A stretch of 14,701 nucleotides of DNA from Candidatus Dormiibacterota bacterium (GCA_019234035.1 JAFALX010000071.1:1-14701), one strand, 5' to 3'. Counted from the first letter of the stretch, positions 1-5,989 are shown. Numbers and translations are program-made. The notes: generated from the sequence alone by a model not told the origin.

Positions 1-407
1 GCTGCACCGTCGATTGGCGGAGGGTCGACTCGGAGATGGTCGCGGAGCTGATCGACCTCGAGCGTGAGCGATTCACCCGGCCCAACTGGCACGAGGCTGT
101 GCTCGAGGGGACGCGGTCGATCGTGCAAACGCTCGCGTCGCGCAACCACGTCGAGCGCTGGATCCGGGCGGTGTCCGCGCCGACGCTCCTCGTGCACGGC
201 GCCGAGGATCAAGTGGTGCGGCTCAGCGCCTCGCGCGCGGCGGCGAACACACGGCCCGACTGGGACTTCGCGGTCCTCGAGGACGCGGGGCACGTCCCGA
301 TGATGGAGGTGCCGGCGGCATTCCTCGACGTCGTCGACACGTGGATGGACCGCGTGCCCGGCCTGCGCGACCTGGTCCCCTCCGCGGCAGCCGCGCAGAC
401 CGCGTAG
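1..407 (+). CDS. Alpha/beta hydrolase, C-terminal part (5' end outside window)
   Basis: The reading frame is open from base 3 to the TAG at 405-407, so this is the last ~134 residues of a gene that begins to the left; the in-frame ATG at 36 is probably internal. The visible part fits the end of an alpha/beta hydrolase: a helical cap-like stretch, then strand-turn LLVHGAEDQVV, whose Asp is the likely catalytic acid, and DAGHVPMME, whose His is the likely catalytic base. The nucleophile elbow lies outside the window, so the substrate (ester, epoxide, haloalkane or other) cannot be told. The tail after the last helix is Ala-rich and probably disordered. The fold is reasonably sure from the two catalytic motifs and their spacing; the specific activity is unknown. 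Confidence 0.8.
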   Translation, partial: CTVDWRRVDSEMVAELIDLERERFTRPNWHEAVLEGTRSIVQTLASRNHVERWIRAVSAPTLLVHGAEDQVVRLSASRAAANTRPDWDFAVLEDAGHVPMMEVPAAFLDVVDTWMDRVPGLRDLVPSAAAAQTA

Positions 408-468
408 CGGTTCAGCGCCCGCGACAGCGGCGCGCGTCGGACGCTGGGCGCCTCAGACGCCGCGGGCG

Positions 469-474
469 TACGAT
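469..474 (+). promoter_or_regulatory. Putative -10 box for the zinc-finger tandem pair
   Basis: TACGAT lies 25 bases before the ATG at 499, preceded by a GC-rich stretch. No convincing -35 hexamer is seen 16-18 bases upstream. A GGGAG ribosome-binding sequence lies between this box and the ATG. The call rests on similarity to TANNNT boxes ahead of other genes here. Confidence 0.35.
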
Positions 475-498
475 GGGGTCGCAACGGTTGGGAGCGAG

Positions 499-879
499 AT
501 GTCCGCAATCGACGATGGCGGTTCGATGGTGTGCCCCGTGCACGGAGTGCACACGCGCATCAGCTGCGTCACGTGCGGACGGCCGATCTGCCCGACCTGC
601 GCGGTGACGAGCCCGGTCGGGCTCACCTGCGGGCAGCATCCACAACGGTCGATCCGCTTCGTGCGCTGGTTGCCGGCGCGCGGGCCGGCGCGGCCGGCGA
701 TATTTCCCGTGGGGCTATTCCTGGTGTTCAGCCTCGTGCTCGGCTATGCGGCTCGAGCGTCAGCTTCCTTTTTCGTTGCACTCGACGCCACGCGACCCTG
801 GCTCGGAATCAGCCTCTTTGTCGTGCTCATCGCCGCCGTCATGTCGGCGCTGTTGTACTGGCTGCTGCCGCGGTACTGA
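499..879 (+). CDS. Zinc-finger two-TM membrane protein, copy 1
   Basis: A 126-residue protein of unknown function. The N-terminal third is a B-box-like cross-brace zinc finger with eight potential ligands: C12, H15, C23, C26, C31, C34, C44 and H47. The core CGRPICPTC followed by SPVGLTC resembles the zinc finger found ahead of some actinobacterial rhomboid proteases. Two hydrophobic segments follow, about residues 67-92 and 100-122, so the finger probably sits on the cytoplasmic side with a short hairpin through the membrane. There is no rhomboid catalytic domain. A GGGAG sequence just before the ATG supports this start. The next gene is a tandem paralogue 3 bases downstream, so the two are surely co-transcribed. 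The partner of the finger (protein, lipid or RNA) is not known. Confidence 0.8.
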   Translation: MSAIDDGGSMVCPVHGVHTRISCVTCGRPICPTCAVTSPVGLTCGQHPQRSIRFVRWLPARGPARPAIFPVGLFLVFSLVLGYAARASASFFVALDATRPWLGISLFVVLIAAVMSALLYWLLPRY

Positions 880-882
880 CCA

Positions 883-1272
883 GTGTCGTCGATGGACGAT
901 GGCGGTTCGATGGTCTGCCCCGTTCACGGGACACCGACGCGCATCACCTGCGTGATGTGCGGCCGGCCCATCTGCCCGGAGGACGCGCAGCCAAGTCCGG
1001 TCGGACTGACGTGTGGTGAGCACGGACAGCGGTCGATCCGGCTGGTGCGGTGGTCGCCGGCGCGCGGGCCGGTGCGGCCACTGGGGAATCAGGGTTGGCT
1101 GGTCTTCGCCGCCGCGACGCTCGTCCTGGGCTTCGCCCTCCGCGCCTCTGTGGGCTTCTTCACGGCGATGGTTCCCGACCGTCCGTGGGTGGGGATCACA
1201 GTCCTCGCCGTGATCCTTGCCGCCCTCGTCTCAGCACTGCTCTACTGGTTGCGACGCGGCGGAAACATCTGA
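883..1272 (+). CDS. Zinc-finger two-TM membrane protein, copy 2
   Basis: A 129-residue tandem paralogue of the preceding gene, with the same layout: zinc finger at about residues 10-50, then hydrophobic segments at about 72-97 and 102-123. The GTG start at 883 is preferred because codons 1-10 align with copy 1 without gaps; an in-frame ATG lies at 892. No ribosome-binding sequence is seen, and the start is 3 bases after the upstream stop, which suggests translational coupling. The ligands C12, H15, C23, C26, C31, C44 and H47 are kept, but position 34 is Asp (CPED) where copy 1 has Cys (CPTC). Asp can be a zinc ligand in B-box-type fingers. Function is unknown; a heteromer with copy 1 is possible. 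Confidence 0.8.
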   Translation: MSSMDDGGSMVCPVHGTPTRITCVMCGRPICPEDAQPSPVGLTCGEHGQRSIRLVRWSPARGPVRPLGNQGWLVFAAATLVLGFALRASVGFFTAMVPDRPWVGITVLAVILAALVSALLYWLRRGGNI

Positions 1273-1289
1273 CCCGCCGCCGCACGGAG

Positions 1290-2201
1290 TCAATGGATGC
1301 CGGCGAAGTAGTTGCCGATGACGGTCGTGGCGTCGATGGCGCCGTCGGCAGGCCCGAAACCGGTCGCGTACCACGTGTGGCCCGCGCCCGTGATCGTCTC
1401 GAGCTGCACGGTCGCTCCGCCGCTGCAGCCCGACCACTGACTGACGCTCACCGGGCCGGTCGAGCTCGTCGACGCGGTGCTTGCGCAGGTGTCGAGGTGC
1501 GCCCACAACGCGACCACATCCGGTGCCGACGGGACGATCTGATCGTTTGCCGACGCGCCCTTCAGCAGGTGGCCGCCCGCATACGGGACCTCGCCGTCGG
1601 CGGTGCCGTTGATGGCCAGCAGCGCCGTCGGCTGCTTGGGGGTGCACGTCTCGTTCAGCAGCATCGTGCCAGCCACCGGCGCGATCGCCGTGAGGGGCAC
1701 CGCTCCCTGGCATGCATAGCGGTAGGCCATGATCGCGCCCGACGAGAACCCGGTCATGAACACGCGTTTCGTGTCGATCGTGTAATCGTGCTCGACCTGC
1801 GGGATCAGCGCGTTCAGGAACGCGAGATCGTCGACGCCGAGAGTCGGCGCGGGCTCGCAGCAGAAGTCGCCGTTCCAGCTCTTCTCGATGCCGTCGGGGT
1901 ACACGACGATGAAGGCATGCGTCTCCGCGTTCATGTCGAACTGCGTGGTGTTGGCCATGTCATCCGAGTTGCTGCCGTTGCCATGCAGGATGAGGAGCAG
2001 CGGCGTCGGTGTGCGCGGATCGACAGTGGGCGGCCGGTACACGCGGTATGTGCGCTGCTGGCCGGCGACCGTGATCTGGCTGTGCTTCAGCGCGGGCGCG
2101 CTGGTGACCGTCGGCGAAGCAGGCGACGATCCGCAGGACCCCGCGACCACACTCACGATGATCGCCACGAGGCCGAGGGTCCACACCTCCCGTCCCGACA
2201 T
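1290..2201 (-). CDS. Secreted esterase, PHB depolymerase/LpqC family
   Basis: A 303-residue exported serine esterase of the polyhydroxybutyrate depolymerase / feruloyl esterase (LpqC-like) family. Residues 1-22 are a signal peptide ending AGSC; Cys23 may be lipidated, though Ala at -3 makes the lipobox imperfect. Family landmarks appear in order: oxyanion HGNGSN (73-78), VVYPDG (99-104), VDDLAFL (123-129), nucleophile elbow GFSSG with Ser153, the acid in GTADGEVPYAGG (Asp202) and GAGHTWY with His275. Cysteine pairs typical of the family are present. It would cleave ester bonds in polyesters or plant-derived esters outside the membrane; the substrate is not readable from sequence. It converges on the zinc-finger pair with a 17-base gap and appears to be a single-gene unit. 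Confidence 0.9.
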   Translation of the reverse strand: MSGREVWTLGLVAIIVSVVAGSCGSSPASPTVTSAPALKHSQITVAGQQRTYRVYRPPTVDPRTPTPLLLILHGNGSNSDDMANTTQFDMNAETHAFIVVYPDGIEKSWNGDFCCEPAPTLGVDDLAFLNALIPQVEHDYTIDTKRVFMTGFSSGAIMAYRYACQGAVPLTAIAPVAGTMLLNETCTPKQPTALLAINGTADGEVPYAGGHLLKGASANDQIVPSAPDVVALWAHLDTCASTASTSSTGPVSVSQWSGCSGGATVQLETITGAGHTWYATGFGPADGAIDATTVIGNYFAGIH

Positions 2202-2370
2202 ATCGGCGAAATTATCAGCATGCGAGTGTCCTGACCGGGCGATGATCGGCAGCGGCGGCGGGCGGGTCGCTTCAGCGCTTTTCCTCCACGGCAGTGGCGA
2301 TCGTGACGCTCTCGAATGAGGGAAACTTGGAACGCGCTGCGGTCACCGCCCCACGGCGGCCGGGTGACAC

Positions 2371-2445
2371 TGGGGAGTCGCCAAGTGGTAAGGCAGCGGA
2401 CTTTGGATCCGCCATTCGAAGGTTCGAGTCCTTCCTCCCCAGCCA
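2371..2445 (+). tRNA. tRNA-Gln (anticodon TTG)
   Basis: The 7-bp acceptor stem TGGGGAG/CTCCCCA is perfect, the anticodon loop is CTTTGGA (TTG), the T arm has GGTTCGAGTCC, the discriminator is G and CCA is encoded at 2443-2445. U at position 1 and the TTG anticodon are typical of bacterial tRNA-Gln. The 169 bases between the esterase start and this gene hold no gene that I can support. Confidence 0.96.
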
Positions 2446-2650
2446 CCGTCCGCGTTTTCGAAATTCGAAGTCTGGGAAGAAGTCTGCCTCGGGCGCTGCC
2501 CCGCGGCTTCACATCACGCGGCGCACGTGTAGTGAACAAAAGGACGTCATGCTGCCACGGCCTGATCAGGACCGTGCGTTGCCAATGGCGAGCGCGGTGA
2601 CGGACCGGTGGTGAGGCTGTGATCACGGGGCGTGACCCAGGTTCGCGCCG
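2446..2650. other. Intergenic region with dyad symmetries
   Basis: There is no credible gene between tRNA-Gln and the proline-rich protein. The gap holds TTCGAA-A-TTCGAA at 2457-2469, a dyad at 2556-2576 (CACGG, the 10-base palindrome CCTGATCAGG, a single A, then CCGTG) and the 8-base palindrome GTGATCAC at 2619-2626, which lies just upstream of where the -35 of the next gene should be. These look more like protein-binding sites than terminators, since no T-run follows any of them. Confidence 0.4.
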
Positions 2651-2656
2651 TAGCGT
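2651..2656 (+). promoter_or_regulatory. Putative -10 box for the proline-rich protein
   Basis: TAGCGT lies 9 bases before the ATG at 2666. If used, transcription would start at or within a few bases of the ATG, giving a nearly leaderless mRNA. That fits the lack of any ribosome-binding sequence ahead of this ATG. No good -35 is visible. Confidence 0.4.
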
Positions 2657-2665
2657 CACGACGGG

Positions 2666-3586
2666 ATGCAGTTCAACGCACCGCCACCGCCTATAGAGCC
2701 ACCGCCTGCGGAGCCGCCGCCTCCACCCCCGCCTCCGGATTCGGCGTGGTGGACCCCACCGTCGCCTGAGTACCACTGGGGATGGCCGGCGGCTCCACTG
2801 CCGCCGCCGGTCGACACCCCGGCGCCGCACCACCACAGGCTGCTGATCGTTCTCTCGGTCGTCGTTTCTGTGGCTGTTGTCGCGGTGCTCGCGATGGGCT
2901 TCGTCGCGGCGTCGCGCCAGGTGCGGTCGATCGCGCCTGACATCGCTCCCGATCTGTCGCTGCCGCCGCAGCCGACACCGCCACCGGTGACGGATGTGCA
3001 GCCACTGCCGTCGACGCTGCCGGCGGGATCGGTCGTGACGCCGCTCGGATGGCAGCAGAGGAACGACGGAGTCGTCAGCGCCGTCCCAACCAACGACGGG
3101 GTAGAGCTCATCCTGCTGCAGACCGGACAGGAGGAGCGCGTCCCCATCCCAGTGCACAGCCCGATGCCCGCGTTGCGCATCGACGCAACGATCACCGCGA
3201 CGACGGACAGCGCCGGCAACGAGCTCGGGGTCGCGTGCATGACCGCCGACCACGTGTACGGAGCCCGCTTCACGATCAACGCCAACGGCGATCGGTTCAT
3301 GTGGCTCTATGGGCCTGACGGAACGAGTGAGCTCAACGAGATCCGGTCCGGCGTGATCCATGACGTCACCGATGCGAACCAGCTGTCGGGCGTTTGCATC
3401 GAGCACGGTCAGCAGTTCGAGATGATGTACGCGATCAACGGTGCCGTCGTCGCGGACGTGGTGGTGCCGCAGCTGACATCGGCTCCGCTGTATCCCGCGC
3501 TGTACATCTGCAGCTGCTTCGGTCACGAGGCGACCGACAATTCGGCGATCTCGGTCAGCTCCCTGCCGACAGGCACCGGCACATAG
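2666..3586 (+). CDS. Proline-rich membrane-anchored protein with extracellular domain
   Basis: A 306-residue protein without a recognised family name. Residues 1-55 are an extreme Pro-rich cytoplasmic tail, including an eight-proline run near 17-24. Three His precede one transmembrane helix at about 58-82. A short Pro-rich linker follows, then a ~180-residue outer domain. In that domain the segments LGVACMTAD, YGARFTINANGDRFMWLYG, ANQLSGVCIEHGQQFEMMYAINGAVVADV resemble, in order and spacing, the concanavalin-like (LamG/DUF1080-type) beta-sandwich seen in actinobacterial surface proteins. This is inference from pattern, not a database match. C191, C244, C282 and C284 could form disulfides. The start is set by the -10-like TAGCGT 9 bases upstream. 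It may bind a ligand or wall component. Confidence 0.7.
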   Translation: MQFNAPPPPIEPPPAEPPPPPPPPDSAWWTPPSPEYHWGWPAAPLPPPVDTPAPHHHRLLIVLSVVVSVAVVAVLAMGFVAASRQVRSIAPDIAPDLSLPPQPTPPPVTDVQPLPSTLPAGSVVTPLGWQQRNDGVVSAVPTNDGVELILLQTGQEERVPIPVHSPMPALRIDATITATTDSAGNELGVACMTADHVYGARFTINANGDRFMWLYGPDGTSELNEIRSGVIHDVTDANQLSGVCIEHGQQFEMMYAINGAVVADVVVPQLTSAPLYPALYICSCFGHEATDNSAISVSSLPTGTGT

Positions 3587-3601
3587 CGGCCGTGACCGCT
3601 A
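3584..3601. terminator. Small bidirectional hairpin joining two convergent stop codons
   Basis: TAGCGG and CCGCTA flank a 6-base loop. The stem contains the TAG stop of the plus-strand gene and the TAG stop of the minus-strand sigma remnant. It is short (6 bp) and lacks a T-run, so it is at best a weak terminator serving both directions. Confidence 0.35.
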
Positions 3602-4396
3602 CCGCGCGAGTCGTTCCTCGATGAGGGAGCGTTCGGCGTCGTTGCGCGTCAGCTCGAGCGCTGTTGCATTGGCGCGGCCTGCGTCCTCGTCGCGGCCGAG
3701 CATCGTCAGCAGCGACGCACGCGTCGCGTGCCATAGGTGGTATGCCGACAGCACATCCGACAGCCGTTCGACCTCTGTGAGTGCGGCAACCGGGCCGTGC
3801 ACGTGCGCCACCGCGACCGCGCGGTTGAGCCTGACCACGGGCGACCGGTCGATGGCGGCGAGCACGTCGTAGAGCGCGAGGATCTGCGGCCAGTCCGTCT
3901 GATCCCACGACGTTGCCTCGCAGTGCAGCGCAGCGATCATGGCCTCGAGCTGATACCGCCCCGGACGGCGCAGCGCCGCAGCGCGCTCGATGAGTCCCGT
4001 TGCATCCTCGATGCGCCGGCGATCCCAACTCGCCCGATCCTGGTGCTCGAGCAGCACGAGCCGGTCCGCTGAGTCGATCCGCGAGGGCCAGCGCGCGAGG
4101 TGCAGGCGGATCAACGCAAGGACCGCGAGCGCCTCCGGTTCGTCGGGCATCAAGCGGACGACGAGCATTGCGAGCCACTCCGCGTCCTGGGCGAGATCAC
4201 GCCGCACCGGCGAGCTGCCCGATGTCGCGACGTATCCCTCGTTGAACACGAGGTAGATGACGGTGAGCACCTCGTCGAGGCGCTCGACCACGTTGGCGTT
4301 CGACGGAAGCCGGAAGGGAACACCCGCGGCCACGATCTTCGCCTTCGCCCGCGCGATCCGCTTCTTGATCGTTTCCTCGGGCACCAGGAACGCAGT
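3599..4396 (-). pseudogene. ECF42-type sigma factor, 5'-truncated remnant
   Basis: About 265 residues of the C-terminal part of an ECF42-type sigma factor (DUF6596/COG4941 group). Characteristic segments are AFLVPEETIKKRIARAKAKI (end of sigma region 4 and start of the extension), LDEVLTVIYLVFNEGY, a helical-repeat extension, and the closing LELTRNDAERSLIEERL. Members are usually around 400 residues or more. Here region 2 and nearly all of region 4 are absent, so it cannot work as a promoter-recognition factor. Recognisable coding begins near 4396, joined out of frame to the first codons of a YCII-type gene. The longest ORF starts at a GTG (4384) that is internal to the motif FLVPEET. A stand-alone function for the C-terminal domain is possible but unlikely. 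Confidence 0.82.
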
Positions 4397-4404
4397 CGTG
4401 CGCG

Positions 4405-4454
4405 TCCCCGTTGGCGAACCAGTCTCCCTGCGTGATCAGGAGCATGTATTTCAT
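4405..4454 (-). pseudogene. YCII/DGPF-domain protein, N-terminal fragment
   Basis: Starting from ATG at 4454, with a strong GAGGAGG ribosome-binding sequence just upstream, the frame reads MKYMLLITQGDWFANGD. MKYMLLI is the classic first strand of YCII-related (DGPF) proteins, which are commonly encoded directly upstream of ECF42 sigma genes. After about 17 codons the similarity ends and sigma-factor coding appears in another frame. So this is the intact 5' end of a gene whose remaining ~100 codons were deleted, together with the start of the sigma gene. The translation-start signals are still there, so a nonsense peptide could be made. Confidence 0.75.
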
Positions 4455-4566
4455 CGTGGCCTCCTCGGGTGCCAATCCGTTACCTATGGAAGCAGACGAA
4501 TGGGGACGCCACAATCGGGACAGTCGCCGCAGGTGACCAGGCCCAGGCATTTCGGAGGACAGCACC

Positions 4567-5067
4567 ATGCCGAGCACACCCGGCTCCCCCGACCAGCACT
4601 ACCGCCGCTTCATCAAAGACATCGACCGTCTCTCGCGGCCATTCGGATCCGGCGGGTTCGGGCAGAAGGCTGAGGCATTCGCGCGGTTCTTCGGGACGCC
4701 GCAGTTCCTCATCGGCCAGACGCTCCTGGTGGGGACGTGGATCATCATCAACGCGACGCAGATCGTCCACTTCGACATCTATCCGTTCATCCTGCTGAAC
4801 CTCGCGTTCAGCCTGCAGGCCGCGTACGCTGCGCCACTGATCCTGCTGGCGCAGACCCGTCAGGCCGACCGCGACAAGGCGCAGGCGGAGGCCGACGCCA
4901 AGCACCGCGAAGCGGTTGCCGAGGAGACGGCCACGCAGCAGCGGCTTGCGGTCTCGGCACTGGAGCTGCTCAAGCGTGTGCTCGACGAAAACGTCGAGCT
5001 GACCAAGCGCATCGACATGTTGACGATGGAGATCCACGGCAGCGTCGTGTCGATGCCCGGCGGTTAG
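4567..5067 (+). CDS. DUF1003 family membrane protein
   Basis: A 166-residue inner-membrane protein of the DUF1003 family, whose biochemical role is unknown. Residues 26-31 (FGSGGF) lead into two transmembrane helices at about 47-64 and 72-95, joined by HFDIYPFILLNLAFS, matching the family's DPYPFILLNL signature with the first Pro replaced by Ile. The following stretch to ~155 (AQTRQADRDKAQAEADAK and onward) is charged and probably coiled coil, which suggests oligomerisation on the cytoplasmic side. A CGGAGGAC ribosome-binding sequence about 6 bases before the ATG supports the start. It is divergent from the YCII/sigma remnant, and its TAG overlaps the TAA of the convergent downstream gene by 4 bases. 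Family assignment is confident. Confidence 0.9.
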   Translation: MPSTPGSPDQHYRRFIKDIDRLSRPFGSGGFGQKAEAFARFFGTPQFLIGQTLLVGTWIIINATQIVHFDIYPFILLNLAFSLQAAYAAPLILLAQTRQADRDKAQAEADAKHREAVAEETATQQRLAVSALELLKRVLDENVELTKRIDMLTMEIHGSVVSMPGG

Positions 5068-5471
5068 CCGCGCAGACGCAACACGGCGATGCTGACGATG
5101 TACGTCACGCCGGCGATGGTGCCGAGCCAGAGATATGGTTCCCCGCTGCGGCCACGCGCGAGCTCGTAGATGTACGCGCCGATGATCACCACCGCCATTA
5201 CAAAGCCTGTGAAGGCAGTCGCTCGGAGGTCGATGAGCGCGAAGCGCTCGTCGCGTTCGTCGCCGCGCCAGCCGCGGATGGTCTCGCTACGCCCGCCGAA
5301 CAGCAAGAGCACGAGGGCAATCACGATCGCGATGCCGAGCATCTCGAGCCCGAGCTGCACCTTCCCGCCGACACTGGCCGCAACGAGATAGCCGATCCCG
5401 ATGACGACGATCAGCGCACTGACGATCCACTTCGCGCGCGGGTTACTCACCGGCCTTCGCTCCGTCGACAT
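5064..5471 (-). CDS. DUF2178-like four-helix membrane protein
   Basis: A 135-residue integral membrane protein with four hydrophobic segments, at about 15-32, 40-58, 85-104 and 113-131. Between helices 2 and 3 lies a cytoplasmic RGDERDERFALIDLRA loop, which is the hallmark of DUF2178-like proteins. Such genes are often paired with a small XRE regulator, exactly as here. The ATG at 5471 lies inside the regulator gene (29-base overlap) and is preceded by GGAGGAG at good spacing. A GTG at 5450 is an alternative start. Function is unknown; the pairing suggests it is either the regulator's target or its membrane-side sensor. Third gene of the operon starting near 5913. Confidence 0.8.
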   Translation of the reverse strand: MSTERRPVSNPRAKWIVSALIVVIGIGYLVAASVGGKVQLGLEMLGIAIVIALVLLLFGGRSETIRGWRGDERDERFALIDLRATAFTGFVMAVVIIGAYIYELARGRSGEPYLWLGTIAGVTYIVSIAVLRLRG

Positions 5472-5652
5472 CGAACATCTCCTCCACGGTGGTGCCGAAG
5501 AATCGCGCCAGCTCCAGCGCGAGCGGCAGCGACGGCGTGTAGCGCTCGGTCTCGATTGCGTTGATCGTCTGCCGTGACACGTGCAGCGCCTCGCCGAGCT
5601 GCCCCTGTGACAGGCCGCGAGCCGAGCGCAGCTCGCGCACCGTGTTGCGCAC
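5443..5652 (-). CDS. Small XRE-family transcriptional regulator
   Basis: A 69-residue regulator that is almost entirely one Cro/C1-type helix-turn-helix. Residues 4-57 read VRELRSARGLSQGQLGEAL followed by VSRQTINAIETERYTPSL, with the family ending LARFFGTTVEEMF. This belongs to the compact group of XRE regulators encoded next to membrane proteins. The start is a GTG that aligns with the usual start of the family. No ribosome-binding sequence precedes it; an 18-base perfect palindrome occupies that position instead. Likely a repressor of its own operon through the inverted-repeat region at 5913-5957. The signal it senses is not apparent, as there is no ligand domain. Confidence 0.92.
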   Translation of the reverse strand: MRNTVRELRSARGLSQGQLGEALHVSRQTINAIETERYTPSLPLALELARFFGTTVEEMFDVDGAKAGE

Positions 5653-5655
5653 TGT

Positions 5656-5673
5656 GAGCGTCAGCTGACGCTC
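5656..5673 (-). promoter_or_regulatory. 18-base perfect palindrome at the XRE start codon
   Basis: GAGCGTCAGCTGACGCTC is a perfect palindrome ending 3 bases before the GTG of the XRE gene and covering the stop codon of the upstream two-TM gene. It sits where a ribosome-binding site would be. It may be an RNA hairpin limiting translation of the regulator, a weak intercistronic terminator, or an operator. It does not match the GTMAAG-type sequence at the operon head. Confidence 0.6.
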
Positions 5674-5888
5674 GTCGGCGTTTTGGGCTTGCGTGTGCGG
5701 CCAACGCCCGATGTCCCGAAGATCACCCCGCCGACTGTGAGCAGCGAGTACCCGCCCGTCGTGTCATTGCGGAAGAGCAGCACACCGAGGCCGGTCAGCA
5801 TCACGACGAGTCCGATGACGGGGCCGATCCAGCGTGCGTATCCACTCGGCCGGTCACACCAGTGACGCCACGTGCCCATCACATCCAT
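5661..5888 (-). CDS. Small two-TM protein, first gene of XRE operon
   Basis: A 75-residue protein beginning MDVMGTWRHWCDRP, with hydrophobic segments at about residues 21-39 and 46-58 and a basic, Thr-rich tail (TRKPKTPTSVS). The frame is open back to a GTG at 5930, but that region holds the promoter's -10 and operator arm, so a start near 5888 is preferred. ATG 5888, GTG 5882 and ATG 5879 are all possible, and a GGAGG sequence just upstream best fits one of the latter two. Not recognised as a named family. Same strand as the XRE and DUF2178-like genes, with 8 bases to the next, so probably one transcript. Confidence 0.6.
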   Translation of the reverse strand: MDVMGTWRHWCDRPSGYARWIGPVIGLVVMLTGLGVLLFRNDTTGGYSLLTVGGVIFGTSGVGRTRKPKTPTSVS

Positions 5889-5912
5889 TGCCTCCGAGGG
5901 TCTGCCCAACGA

Positions 5913-5957
5913 GTAAAGCCTACTTGACACCCTGGCGGGATGTCAAGCAGGCTTTAC
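5913..5957 (-). promoter_or_regulatory. Promoter with paired operator copies for the XRE operon
   Basis: Two 17-base arms, GTAAAGCCTACTTGACA (5913-5929) and TGTCAAGCAGGCTTTAC (5941-5957), form an inverted repeat with one mismatch around an 11-base spacer. Each arm is itself an imperfect dyad of the form GTMAAG-N4-CTTKAC, so there are two operator-like copies. Read on the minus strand, the right arm supplies TTGACA and, after 18 bases, the left arm supplies TAGGCT, a good -35/-10 pair pointing into the operon. A repressor bound at both copies would cover the whole promoter. The small XRE protein is the obvious candidate, by inference from position. Confidence 0.7.
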
Positions 5958-5989
5958 AACGCCGGGTCGGTGTGTGCCGCGGCGCGGTG

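Noticed and set aside
1050..2234. 394-codon open frame on the plus strand
   Set aside because: It is the complement of the esterase gene, which has a full catalytic triad; the composition is Arg/Asp/His-rich shadow sequence.
2457..2469. TTCGAA-A-TTCGAA as an SOS (LexA) box
   Set aside because: Spacing and flanks do not fit the actinobacterial LexA pattern of TCGAAC-N4-GTTCGA, and no SOS gene follows.
2371..2665. Integration site or mobile element at tRNA-Gln
   Set aside because: No integrase, no repeat of the tRNA 3' end within the window, and no change in gene style to the right.
2153..3526. 457-codon open frame on the minus strand
   Set aside because: Arg/His-rich composition without any domain; it runs antisense to the proline-rich protein gene and through tRNA-Gln. 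A typical high-GC shadow frame.
5889..5930. Longer N-terminus (MSSRLYSLGRP...) for the two-TM protein
   Set aside because: These codons lie on the -10 and operator arm of the operon's own promoter. The matching MSSRLY at a plus-strand frame from 5940 is just the inverted repeat translated twice.
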